This document shows, one piece after another, positions 33,801-40,892 of a stretch of DNA of 64,000 nucleotides; the first letter of the stretch is position 1; the number at the start of each line of letters is the position of its first letter. The translations under genes and the position numbers were made by a program. The notes below the pieces were generated by a model that was not told the origin of the DNA, searched no databases, and saw only the letters and a program-made list of their open reading frames with translations. The stretch comes from an uncultured Lachnospiraceae bacterium (GTDB lineage: Bacteria > Bacillota > Clostridia > Lachnospirales > Lachnospiraceae): assembly GCA_910587095.1 (NCBI GenBank), contig CAJUMJ010000019.1, forward strand, positions 160,276 through 224,275. The letters run 5' to 3'.

Positions 33801-33919
33801 GTGACGCGAAGCGGCATTTATTTTTCTTGCGGCATGAACGAGCAAACGTCCGGCGAAGTCGGACAGAAAGTGCGAAGCACGGGTTTGCGAGTCTGCAAAT
33901 CCGCCAAAGAAAAATAATC
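33784..33919. repeat. Hairpin cluster with a three-times-repeated arm after the SseB-like gene
   Basis: Arm CCGCAAAAGAAAAATAA (33784-33800) pairs with 33815-33832, forming a probable terminator around GACGCGAAGCG. A direct copy of the arm reappears at 33901-33917. Between them lie short hairpins: GTCCG/CGGAC (33848 region), GTGC-GAA-GCAC (33871 region) and GGTTTGC/GCAAATCC (33881 region). Confidence 0.7.
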
Positions 33920-33935
33920 GACGAGGGAAGAAAAC

Positions 33936-34604
33936 ATGATTGACACAGTTATTTTTGATCTGGACGGCACGCTTCTCAACACGTTGGAGGACCTGACGGA
34001 CAGCGTAAACTATGCCATGGAGCGTTTCGGCTACCCTGTCCATACGTTGGAGGAGGTGCGCTCTTTCGTGGGAAACGGCGCCCCGAAGCTGATTGAACGA
34101 AGCATTCCGCAAGGCATGGAAAACGCTTCTTATGAGGATGTGCTAAAGACTTTTAAAGAACATTATGCCGGGCACTGTGAAGATAAGACAAAGCCCTATG
34201 AGGGCGTTGCAAAAATGCTTGACACCTTGCAAAAGCAGGGATACCGTATGGCTGTTGTTTCCAATAAATTTGACGGCGCGGTGAAGCAGTTGTGCAAAAA
34301 ATATTTCGGATCATATATTGCGACCGCCATCGGGGAAAGCGCCGAAGTAAAAAGAAAACCGGCGCCCGATACGGTGTACCGGGCGCTCGGCGAGCTTTCA
34401 AAAGACGCCTCTTCGGCGGTTTATGTGGGAGACTCCGATGTGGATATCCGAACTGCGGGAAATGTGCCGATGCCTTGTATCAGCGTAACCTGGGGATTTC
34501 GTACCAGGGAGCAACTGAGACAGGCTGGAGCGTGCGATGAGCTTACGATCACGGCTCCTCAGGAGCTTCCGGAGCTTCTTCTTCGTCTTCGGCGGGAAGC
34601 GTGA
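33936..34604 (+). CDS. HAD-family phosphatase, phosphoglycolate phosphatase-like
   Basis: A 222-residue HAD-superfamily hydrolase with a helical cap (subfamily IA). Motif I is FDLDGTLLNT, motif II VVSNK, the lysine is in EVKRKPAPD and motif IV is YVGDSDVD, all with catalytic residues intact. Phosphoglycolate phosphatase (Gph) or PpaX-type activity is likely, but substrate ranges in this family are broad. The last 56 nt overlap the 3' end of the convergent CNNM gene. The ribosome-binding site GAGGGAAG precedes the ATG. Confidence 0.9.
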   Translation: MIDTVIFDLDGTLLNTLEDLTDSVNYAMERFGYPVHTLEEVRSFVGNGAPKLIERSIPQGMENASYEDVLKTFKEHYAGHCEDKTKPYEGVAKMLDTLQKQGYRMAVVSNKFDGAVKQLCKKYFGSYIATAIGESAEVKRKPAPDTVYRALGELSKDASSAVYVGDSDVDIRTAGNVPMPCISVTWGFRTREQLRQAGACDELTITAPQELPELLLRLRREA

Positions 34605-35841
34605 TCAGCACTTTTACAATATGGTTGTCCTGAATGCCGCATGCCTGCAGCGTGATGCCGTTCTCGAGAAGAATGGTTTCCTGGTCATGCGGCAGACGGT
34701 CCAGCTTTTCAATCATAAGACCGCCGACGGAATCGTAATCTTCGGAGTCTAAGGAGATATTCAGGGCGTCATTTATGTCATCCAATTTCATACCGCCTTC
34801 CACCAGATATTTGCCTTCCTCGGTTTCCTGAATCAGTTCCTCCTCGTCGGCGTCGTACTCGTCGCGAATCTCACCCACCAGCTCTTCAATCATATCTTCC
34901 ATGGTGATCATGCCGATTGTGGCGCCGTACTCGCTTAAGACAAAGGCGATATTGCAAGATTTTTCGCGTATCTCCATCAAAAGATCAGATACTTTCTTAT
35001 ATTCATAAGTGTAGTAGGCCTCCCGCAGAATTTTCTTGAGGCTGAATTTCTCCTTGTCCTTCACCATAATGAAATCTTTGATATTGACGATGCCGATGAT
35101 GTGGTCGGGGTCGCCGTCATAGACGGGAAGTCTCGTAAACATGCATGAGCGGAAAGTGGACAGCAATTCCTGATAGGTGGAACTCAAGGGAACCGTTGTC
35201 ATCTGGATCCGGGGAATCATAATGTCCTTTGCGACGGTGTCCCCGAAATCGAAAATATTGTAGATCAGCGTCCGTTCTTCCGATTCGATCACGCCGCCCT
35301 CGTGGCTTACGTCCACATAGGTTTTCAGTTCTTTTTCCGTGATGCTGAAATTGTTTCCCTCGGAGCTGATATGTAACAGACGGAGAATCCAGTTGGACAG
35401 CTTATCCACCAGAAAGATAACAGGCGTCAGTATCGTCATCAGCAGACGGATAATGGGGCCGAACAGGAGCGAGATAGGTTCGGCGCGCTGCATGGCCCAG
35501 GTCTTGGGAATGATTTCCCCGAACATTAAAACCACGAAAGTCAAAACGCCGGTGGCGATTCCGACAGCCTTGCTGCCCCAGAGATTGATAGCAAAAGTAG
35601 TGGCCACGGAGGAGGCGGAGAGATTGACGATATTATTGCCAATCAGGATGGCGCTCAACATTTTTCCGTACTGGTCTAAAATGGCGAGCACACGGATAGC
35701 TCCCTTGTTGTCTTCTTCCGCTAAGGTGCGCAGCCGCACTCTGTTGACGGTTGAAAAGGCGGTTTCCGCCGAGGAAAAAAAGGCTGATAAGAGTACGAGA
35801 ACGCCCAATGAGGTAAGTTGTATGACACCTGTGGTATCCAA
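34549..35841 (-). CDS. CNNM/HlyC-CorC-family membrane protein with CBS domains
   Basis: About 430 residues. An N-terminal DUF21 membrane domain (about 10-180; LSAFFSSAETAFSTVNR, FGEIIPKTWAMQ) is followed by paired CBS domains (IMIPRIQMTTV, TRLPVYDGDPDHIIGIVNIKDF, GATIGMITMEDMIEELVGEI) and a C-terminal CorC/HlyC domain. Homologues act in magnesium efflux or resistance; the haemolysin name is historical. I chose TTG at 35841, with AAGGAGT 10 nt upstream, since a first helix follows at the expected distance; an ATG at 35931 would add 30 residues from repeat-like sequence. Its acidic tail overlaps the HAD gene. Confidence 0.9.
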   Translation of the reverse strand: MDTTGVIQLTSLGVLVLLSAFFSSAETAFSTVNRVRLRTLAEEDNKGAIRVLAILDQYGKMLSAILIGNNIVNLSASSVATTFAINLWGSKAVGIATGVLTFVVLMFGEIIPKTWAMQRAEPISLLFGPIIRLLMTILTPVIFLVDKLSNWILRLLHISSEGNNFSITEKELKTYVDVSHEGGVIESEERTLIYNIFDFGDTVAKDIMIPRIQMTTVPLSSTYQELLSTFRSCMFTRLPVYDGDPDHIIGIVNIKDFIMVKDKEKFSLKKILREAYYTYEYKKVSDLLMEIREKSCNIAFVLSEYGATIGMITMEDMIEELVGEIRDEYDADEEELIQETEEGKYLVEGGMKLDDINDALNISLDSEDYDSVGGLMIEKLDRLPHDQETILLENGITLQACGIQDNHIVKVLITLPAEDEEEAPEAPEEP

Positions 35842-36074
35842 TGTTGTATTCACTCCTTGTATTTTTGGTTGTCCGCCCGGATTTGAGATTCTCGATATGG
35901 CGCATAGCATGCCAAAAAAGCCGACTTGCATGGGAACGCGCTGCGTCTTTCAAATCATGAACAGATACAAAAATATTATTATATGATTAAGATTGTGTCA
36001 AGTTTTTATAGACGGCGGAATACATATAGGATAGATGGCACAGGGGAATGAAGAGGGAGAAAGGACGGGACTTT

Positions 36075-36449
36075 ATGGGAAGAAAAGAGATATATACGGA
36101 TAAAGCGGTTTTTATGATCAAGTGTATGCTGGGAGCGTATGTTCTGACAGCGGGTCTGCTTTTATTGCTCGCCTTTCTTTTGTACCGTTTCGGGTTGTCT
36201 GAGAAGGTGGTATCGATTTGCATCACTGCGATATACATAATTGTCACTTTCTTTGCGGGCATGCTTGTCGGGAAAAGAGAGGGGAAACGCAAATTCCTGT
36301 GGGGACTTGCGATGGGCGTCCTGTATTTTGCTATTTTGACAGTTGTATCCCTGGCGGTAAACAAGAGCGTGGAGGATGTGGCAGGGAATATGATGACGGT
36401 ATTTTTTCTGTGCGCCGGCAGCGGGATGCTTGGGGGAATGCTCGGTTAA
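36075..36449 (+). CDS. Small membrane protein, TIGR04086-like
   Basis: About 124 residues with four hydrophobic helices (VFMIKCMLGAYVLTAGLLLL, VSICITAIYIIVTFFAGMLVG, FLWGLAMGVLYFAILTVVSL, MMTVFFLCAGSGMLGGML). It resembles the TIGR04086 family, which in clostridia is encoded beside yajC or the SCIFF gene; here the SCIFF gene follows by 110 nt. Function unknown, possibly linked to Sec-dependent export. ATG 36075 has AAGGACGGGA upstream; ATG 36048 is possible but has its site only 2 nt away. Confidence 0.75.
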   Translation: MGRKEIYTDKAVFMIKCMLGAYVLTAGLLLLLAFLLYRFGLSEKVVSICITAIYIIVTFFAGMLVGKREGKRKFLWGLAMGVLYFAILTVVSLAVNKSVEDVAGNMMTVFFLCAGSGMLGGMLG

Positions 36450-36487
36450 TGTGAAAAAAGGATTTATGAAACAGATGTAAAAAGGGC

Positions 36488-36516
36488 TTCACGAGTGGCG
36501 GAATCTGTGATATACT
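36488..36516 (+). promoter_or_regulatory. Promoter of the SCIFF gene
   Basis: TTCACG (36488-36493), a 17-nt spacer and TATACT (36511-36516), about 45 bp before the SCIFF ATG. The -35 is weak. Confidence 0.55.
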
Positions 36517-36559
36517 ACATAAAGTTATGAGCAAGTTTACACATAAGGAGGACATACCG

Positions 36560-36703
36560 ATGAAACATATTAAGACGTTATCTACCAGAGACTTAAAGGA
36601 GTCCATGAAAAAAGGCGGCTGCGGCGAATGCCAGACTTCCTGCCAGTCCGCTTGCAAGACTTCCTGTACCGTGGGAAACCAGAGCTGCGAGAAGGCGAGA
36701 TAA
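36560..36703 (+). CDS. SCIFF ranthipeptide precursor
   Basis: A 47-residue precursor peptide. The leader MKHIKTLSTRDLKESMKKGG is followed by a core with six cysteines (positions 21, 24, 28, 32, 36 and 43), the pattern that gives the family its name (six cysteines in forty-five residues). In studied clostridia the radical-SAM partner forms thioether bonds from Cys to the alpha- or gamma-carbon of other residues, often Thr; here Thr27, Thr34 and Thr37 are candidates. The ATG has AAGGAGG 9 nt upstream. The maturase gene begins 216 nt downstream. The mature product may be a quorum-type signal; that is not shown by sequence. Confidence 0.93.
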   Translation: MKHIKTLSTRDLKESMKKGGCGECQTSCQSACKTSCTVGNQSCEKAR

Positions 36704-36782
36704 TCTAACGCAGCGTTTGAACTTGGAAGGGAAAAGGAGCAGGCTCGGCATGCGGCGCATGACGGGTCTGTTTGTATGCCCA

Positions 36783-36860
36783 CAGTTCAGCCAGACCGAA
36801 TCTGCATGGCAAATCATGTTTGCATGAATTTGACAAGCGGATGAAGGTCTGCCTGAACTG
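36783..36860. repeat. Family-3 inverted-repeat element, copy 1
   Basis: CAGTTCAGCCAGACC (36783-36797) and GGTCTGCCTGAACTG (36846-36860) pair at 14 of 15 positions. The centre (36811-36831) is itself a near-palindrome around CATG. The reverse complement aligns closely with the copy at 40735-40804. It lies between the SCIFF gene and the maturase gene. A short CATGC-GGC-GCATG hairpin is at 36749-36761. Confidence 0.8.
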
Positions 36861-36919
36861 AGAGTGCAGTGCGTATGGGCGTGAGACGAACAAAACATAA
36901 TTAGTCGGGAGAAAAAATC

Positions 36920-38368
36920 GTGATACATCAGTACATAAACAACGGATATCATATTGTGATGGATGTCAACAGCGGCAGCGTCCATGTGATGGATAAAACC
37001 GCCTACGATACCGTCCCGGTCGTGGAGCGGCTTCTTCGGCAGGGGATGAAGGAACGGGAAGAAATTGCCCGTACCGTGGCAAAGGAGCTTTCCGTGGAGT
37101 CTTCCGAGGCGGAGGAGACGGTCGGGGAAATCCTGTATCTGAAAGAGCAGGGGCAGCTTTTTACGGAGGACATCTACGAGAATTACATAGACGCTTTTAA
37201 AAACCGGGAGACGGTTGTGAAAGCGCTCTGCCTGCATATCGCCCACGACTGCAATCTGGCCTGTAAATACTGTTTTGCGGGGGAGGGAGAATACCACGGC
37301 AGGCGGGCTCTGATGAGTCTGGAAGTGGGAAAGAAGGCACTTGACTTCCTTGTGGAAAATTCCGGCAGCCGGGTGAATCTGGAGGTGGATTTCTTCGGTG
37401 GGGAGCCGCTTATGAACTGGCAGGTGGTAAAGGAGCTGGTAGCTTACGGCAGGTCGCTCGAGGAGCCGCTCCACAAGAAATTCCGCTTTACATTGACAAC
37501 TAACGGCGTGCTGTTAGATGATGAGATATTGGAATTTGCCAACAAGGAAATGTCAAATCTTGTTTTAAGCATAGACGGAAGAAAGGAAATCCATGATTTG
37601 ATGCGGCCCCACCGCGGCGGACAGGGCAGCTACGACGGGATTCTTCCGAAATATAAGAAGGCGGCCGAGAGCAGAAATCAGATGAACTACTATGTGCGGG
37701 GCACCTACACCCACAACAACACGGACTTTTCAGAGGATGTGATTCATCTGGCTGACGAGGGCTTTGAACAGATCTCCGTTGAGCCTGTGGTAGCGGACAA
37801 AAAGGAGGATTACGCGCTTCGCATGGAGGATGTGCCGAAGCTCCTTTCGGAGTACGACAAGCTTGCGCTGGAATATATTCGCAGAAAAAAAGAAGGAAAG
37901 GGTTTTCAATTCTTTCATTTTATGATAGATTTAGAAGGTGGCCCTTGCGTGGCAAAGAGATTGTCGGGCTGTGGGTCGGGTACGGAGTATCTTGCGGTTA
38001 CCCCCTGGGGGGATCTTTACCCCTGTCACCAGTTTGTGGGGCAGGAGGAATTTCTCATGGGAAATGTGTACGAGGGAATTGTGCGGGAGGATATCCGGGA
38101 TCAGTTCAAGGCGTGCAATGTCTACGCGAAGAAGGCGTGCAGGGATTGTTTCGCGAAATTTTATTGCAGTGGCGGCTGCGCGGCCAACGCTTACCATGAG
38201 AGCGGCGACGTGAACGGTTCCTACGAGCTGGGGTGTGAACTGCAGCGGAAGCGTGTCGAGTGTGCGATTATGATAAAAGCGGCGCTTGCCGATAAGGAAT
38301 CATCGCTCGGCAGCGATGATGTGAGTATGCCTGCGGCAAACTCTGAGAATGCTTCGCATTCTTCTTAA
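36920..38368 (+). CDS. SCIFF maturase, radical-SAM SPASM enzyme
   Basis: A 482-residue enzyme that installs thioether crosslinks in the SCIFF peptide. An N-terminal recognition (RRE-like) region of about 90 residues precedes the cluster motif CNLACKYCFA, and the C-terminal SPASM domain shows LYPCHQF, then CNVYAKKACRDCFAKFYCSG with the auxiliary Fe-S cysteines. Starts at GTG 36920 with a weak site. The final 25 or so residues (after MIKAALADKE) are unlike the family end; they are encoded by two perfect hairpins (38299-38320, 38346-38362), suggesting that repeat DNA has moved the stop codon. Confidence 0.94.
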   Translation: MIHQYINNGYHIVMDVNSGSVHVMDKTAYDTVPVVERLLRQGMKEREEIARTVAKELSVESSEAEETVGEILYLKEQGQLFTEDIYENYIDAFKNRETVVKALCLHIAHDCNLACKYCFAGEGEYHGRRALMSLEVGKKALDFLVENSGSRVNLEVDFFGGEPLMNWQVVKELVAYGRSLEEPLHKKFRFTLTTNGVLLDDEILEFANKEMSNLVLSIDGRKEIHDLMRPHRGGQGSYDGILPKYKKAAESRNQMNYYVRGTYTHNNTDFSEDVIHLADEGFEQISVEPVVADKKEDYALRMEDVPKLLSEYDKLALEYIRRKKEGKGFQFFHFMIDLEGGPCVAKRLSGCGSGTEYLAVTPWGDLYPCHQFVGQEEFLMGNVYEGIVREDIRDQFKACNVYAKKACRDCFAKFYCSGGCAANAYHESGDVNGSYELGCELQRKRVECAIMIKAALADKESSLGSDDVSMPAANSENASHSS

Positions 38369-38418
38369 ATGATTTACACAGTTGCGTTTTTCGAATTATG
38401 AACAAAGGAGAGTTAGTC

Positions 38419-40683
38419 ATGAAAAAGAGCAGAGCGGTTGTCAGTCTGATCGTCTACGTGCTGATTTTGGGACTGCTGGGATATACGGCAGTTTTCGGCG
38501 TCGGCTCGGACAAGTCGGGCGCGGCGGAGAGTATTAAGCTGGGACTGGACCTGGCGGGCGGCGTCAGTATCACATACCAGGTAGTGGGTGACGAGAATCC
38601 AAGTGCGGAGGATATGAGCGATACCATCTACAAGCTGCAACAGCGTGTGGACGGTTACAGTACAGAGGCGCAGGTGTACCAGGAGGGAAGCGACCGGATC
38701 AATATCGAGATTCCCGGTGTCACCGACGCCAATGCGATTCTGGAAGAGCTTGGTAAGCCCGGAAGCCTTTATTTTATCGCGCAGACGGACAGTGAGGGTA
38801 ACAATAACTATGAGATGGGCTACGGTGTTGACGCCGAGGGCAATCTGATTCCGCAGTACCAGTTGAACAAGACGTTGGAGGAACTGGAGGCGGAAGGATC
38901 CATTGTGCTTACAGGCACGGAGGTGGAAGGCGCCCAGGCGAGAGCGCAGCAGGATTCCATGGGGAATCTGGAAAACGTAGTTTCCCTTACGTTTAATGAG
39001 GCGGGTAAGCAGGCGTTTGCGGATGCGACGACCAAGGCTTATGAGAACGGCGAGACGATTGCCATTTACTATGACGGTGAGTTTGTGAGCGTGCCCAATG
39101 TGCAGGCGGCTATCACGGACGGCAATGCGGTTATCACAGGACAGAGCACGGCGGCGGAGGCGGAACAGCTTGCATCTACCATCCGTATCGGCGGACTGAA
39201 GCTGGAACTGGAAGAGCTTCGCTCCAATGTGGTGGGCGCGCAGCTCGGATCGGCGGCGATTCAGACAAGCTTGACTGCGGCGGCGGTCGGTTTCGCGCTG
39301 GTGGTTGTCTTTATGATCGCGGTATATTATGTGGCTGGTTTCGCGGCTTCCCTGGCTCTGTGCCTTTACACCGAGCTGCTGGTCATTTTGATGTATGCCT
39401 TTGAGGTGACTTTAACACTGCCCGGTATTGCGGGTATTATCCTGACTGTCGGTATGGCGGTTGACGCGAACGTGATTATTTTTGCCAGAATCCGTGAGGA
39501 GATTGCGGCAGGCAAGACCGTGCAGAACGCGATTAAAATCGGATTTAACAAAGCGTTATCCGCTATTTTGGACGGCAATATCACGACATTGATTGCGGGT
39601 TTGGTGCTTTACTTCATGGGAAGCGGTACGATCAAGGGCTTCTCCATCACTTTGATGTTAGGTATTATCCTTTCCATGTTTACGGCGCTGATCGTGACAA
39701 AGTCCCTGGTGAATATTTTCTATGCGCTGGGCATTCAGAGCGAGAAGGCTTATGGCGTGGCAAAGCAGGCCAAAACTTTCGATTTCCTCGGAAAGAGAAA
39801 GCTCTTCTTTGGTATTTCCATTGCGGCTATCCTGGCAGGTTTTGTGGCTATGGGCATCAATAAATCGAGCATTGACATGACGCTGAATTACAGTCTGGAC
39901 TTTGTGGGAGGTACTTCCACAACCATGACGCTCAATGAAGATATGAGCATTGAGGAGATTGACGCACAGATCGTTCCCCACATTGAGAAGATCACGGGCG
40001 ACGGCAACGTGCAGACAACAAAAGTGGCTGGTTCCAATCAGATTATCATCAAGACAAGAACCTTAAACGTGCAGGAGAGAGAAGCCTTTAACGAGGTGAT
40101 GGTGGACAATTTCGGCGTGGACGAGAACAGCATCACGGCGGAGACGATCAGCGCGACGGTCAGCTCTGAGATGCAGTCGAGCGCAATCAAGGCGATTATC
40201 GTTTCGGCGATATTGATGCTTTTGTATATCTGGTTCCGGTTTAAGGATATCCGTTTCGGCGCAAGCTCCGTGATCGCGCTGTTACATGACGTGCTGGTGG
40301 TGCTGACATTCTACGCGATTGTGCGCGTTTCCGTGGGAAATACCTTTATCGCGTGCATGTTGACGATTGTCGGTTACTCCATCAACGCCACCATCGTTAT
40401 CTTCGACCGTGTGCGTGAGAACCTGCGCGAGATGCGCAGCAAAGAAGGACTGGAAGAGATGGTCAACAGAAGTATTTCACAGACGCTCTCGAGAAGTATC
40501 TTTACTTCGCTGACAACCTTCTTCATGGTAGCGTCTCTGGAAGTGTTCGGCGTCTCCTCTATCAGGGAGTTCGCGCTGCCTCTGATGGCAGGTATCATCT
40601 GCGGTACGTATTCTTCCATCTGTCTGACGGGCGCGCTCTGGTATGTGCTTCGCACGAAGCTGGTGAAGAAGGCGGCAAAGTAA
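38419..40683 (+). CDS. secDF: Fused SecD-SecF protein translocase subunit
   Basis: A 754-residue membrane protein of the RND type that uses the proton or sodium gradient to assist Sec-dependent export. The SecD half shows LGLDLAGGVSITYQV and the P1 domain, followed by helices with GMAVDANVIIFARIREE; the SecF half shows LDFVGGTS, then VGYSINATIVIFDRVREN. Twelve helices are expected and the single-chain fusion is common in Firmicutes. ATG 38419 has AAAGGAGAG upstream; the in-frame ATG at 38398 lies before this site. Location next to SCIFF genes is a recognised clostridial arrangement. Confidence 0.96.
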   Translation: MKKSRAVVSLIVYVLILGLLGYTAVFGVGSDKSGAAESIKLGLDLAGGVSITYQVVGDENPSAEDMSDTIYKLQQRVDGYSTEAQVYQEGSDRINIEIPGVTDANAILEELGKPGSLYFIAQTDSEGNNNYEMGYGVDAEGNLIPQYQLNKTLEELEAEGSIVLTGTEVEGAQARAQQDSMGNLENVVSLTFNEAGKQAFADATTKAYENGETIAIYYDGEFVSVPNVQAAITDGNAVITGQSTAAEAEQLASTIRIGGLKLELEELRSNVVGAQLGSAAIQTSLTAAAVGFALVVVFMIAVYYVAGFAASLALCLYTELLVILMYAFEVTLTLPGIAGIILTVGMAVDANVIIFARIREEIAAGKTVQNAIKIGFNKALSAILDGNITTLIAGLVLYFMGSGTIKGFSITLMLGIILSMFTALIVTKSLVNIFYALGIQSEKAYGVAKQAKTFDFLGKRKLFFGISIAAILAGFVAMGINKSSIDMTLNYSLDFVGGTSTTMTLNEDMSIEEIDAQIVPHIEKITGDGNVQTTKVAGSNQIIIKTRTLNVQEREAFNEVMVDNFGVDENSITAETISATVSSEMQSSAIKAIIVSAILMLLYIWFRFKDIRFGASSVIALLHDVLVVLTFYAIVRVSVGNTFIACMLTIVGYSINATIVIFDRVRENLREMRSKEGLEEMVNRSISQTLSRSIFTSLTTFFMVASLEVFGVSSIREFALPLMAGIICGTYSSICLTGALWYVLRTKLVKKAAK

Positions 40684-40686
40684 GAA

Positions 40687-40804
40687 CAGGGTTCAGCAGC
40701 GAAGCTCAATCGGCTAATTAAGCGGGCGCTCCCTCAGACCATCATCTGTCGGCCAAATTCATGCAAGCATGATTTGTCAGACAGAATCGGTCTGGCTGAA
40801 CTGG
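40687..40804. repeat. Family-3 inverted-repeat element, copy 2
   Basis: CAGACC (40735-40740) pairs with GGTCTG (40789-40794), and outer GTTCAGC (40691-40697) with GCTGAAC (40796-40802). The core at 40755-40775 matches the reverse complement of copy 1 at 19 of 21 positions, and the flanks (ATTCGGTCTGGCTGAACTG-like end) are nearly identical. It lies after secDF in the opposite orientation to copy 1. Confidence 0.78.
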
Positions 40805-40824
40805 GAAACAAAGTACTATAAATA

Positions 40825-40867
40825 ACCCTCTGAAAATGTTACAATAGGTTGTGACTTTTCGGAGGGT
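40825..40867. terminator. Hairpin after secDF, possible terminator or recJ leader structure
   Basis: ACCCTCTGAAAA (40825-40836) pairs with TTTTCGGAGGGT (40856-40867) over 12 positions with one G-U pair, enclosing an inner ACAA/TTGT stem. There is no clean T-run, so a leader or processing structure is equally possible. Confidence 0.5.
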
Positions 40868-40892
40868 AATTTAGTTAGAAGACGGGGTTTTT

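Noticed and set aside
36593..37474. 293-residue open frame on the minus strand opposite the SCIFF genes
   Set aside because: It runs across the SCIFF gene, a repeat and the maturase start; no promoter, ribosome-binding site or domain is seen.
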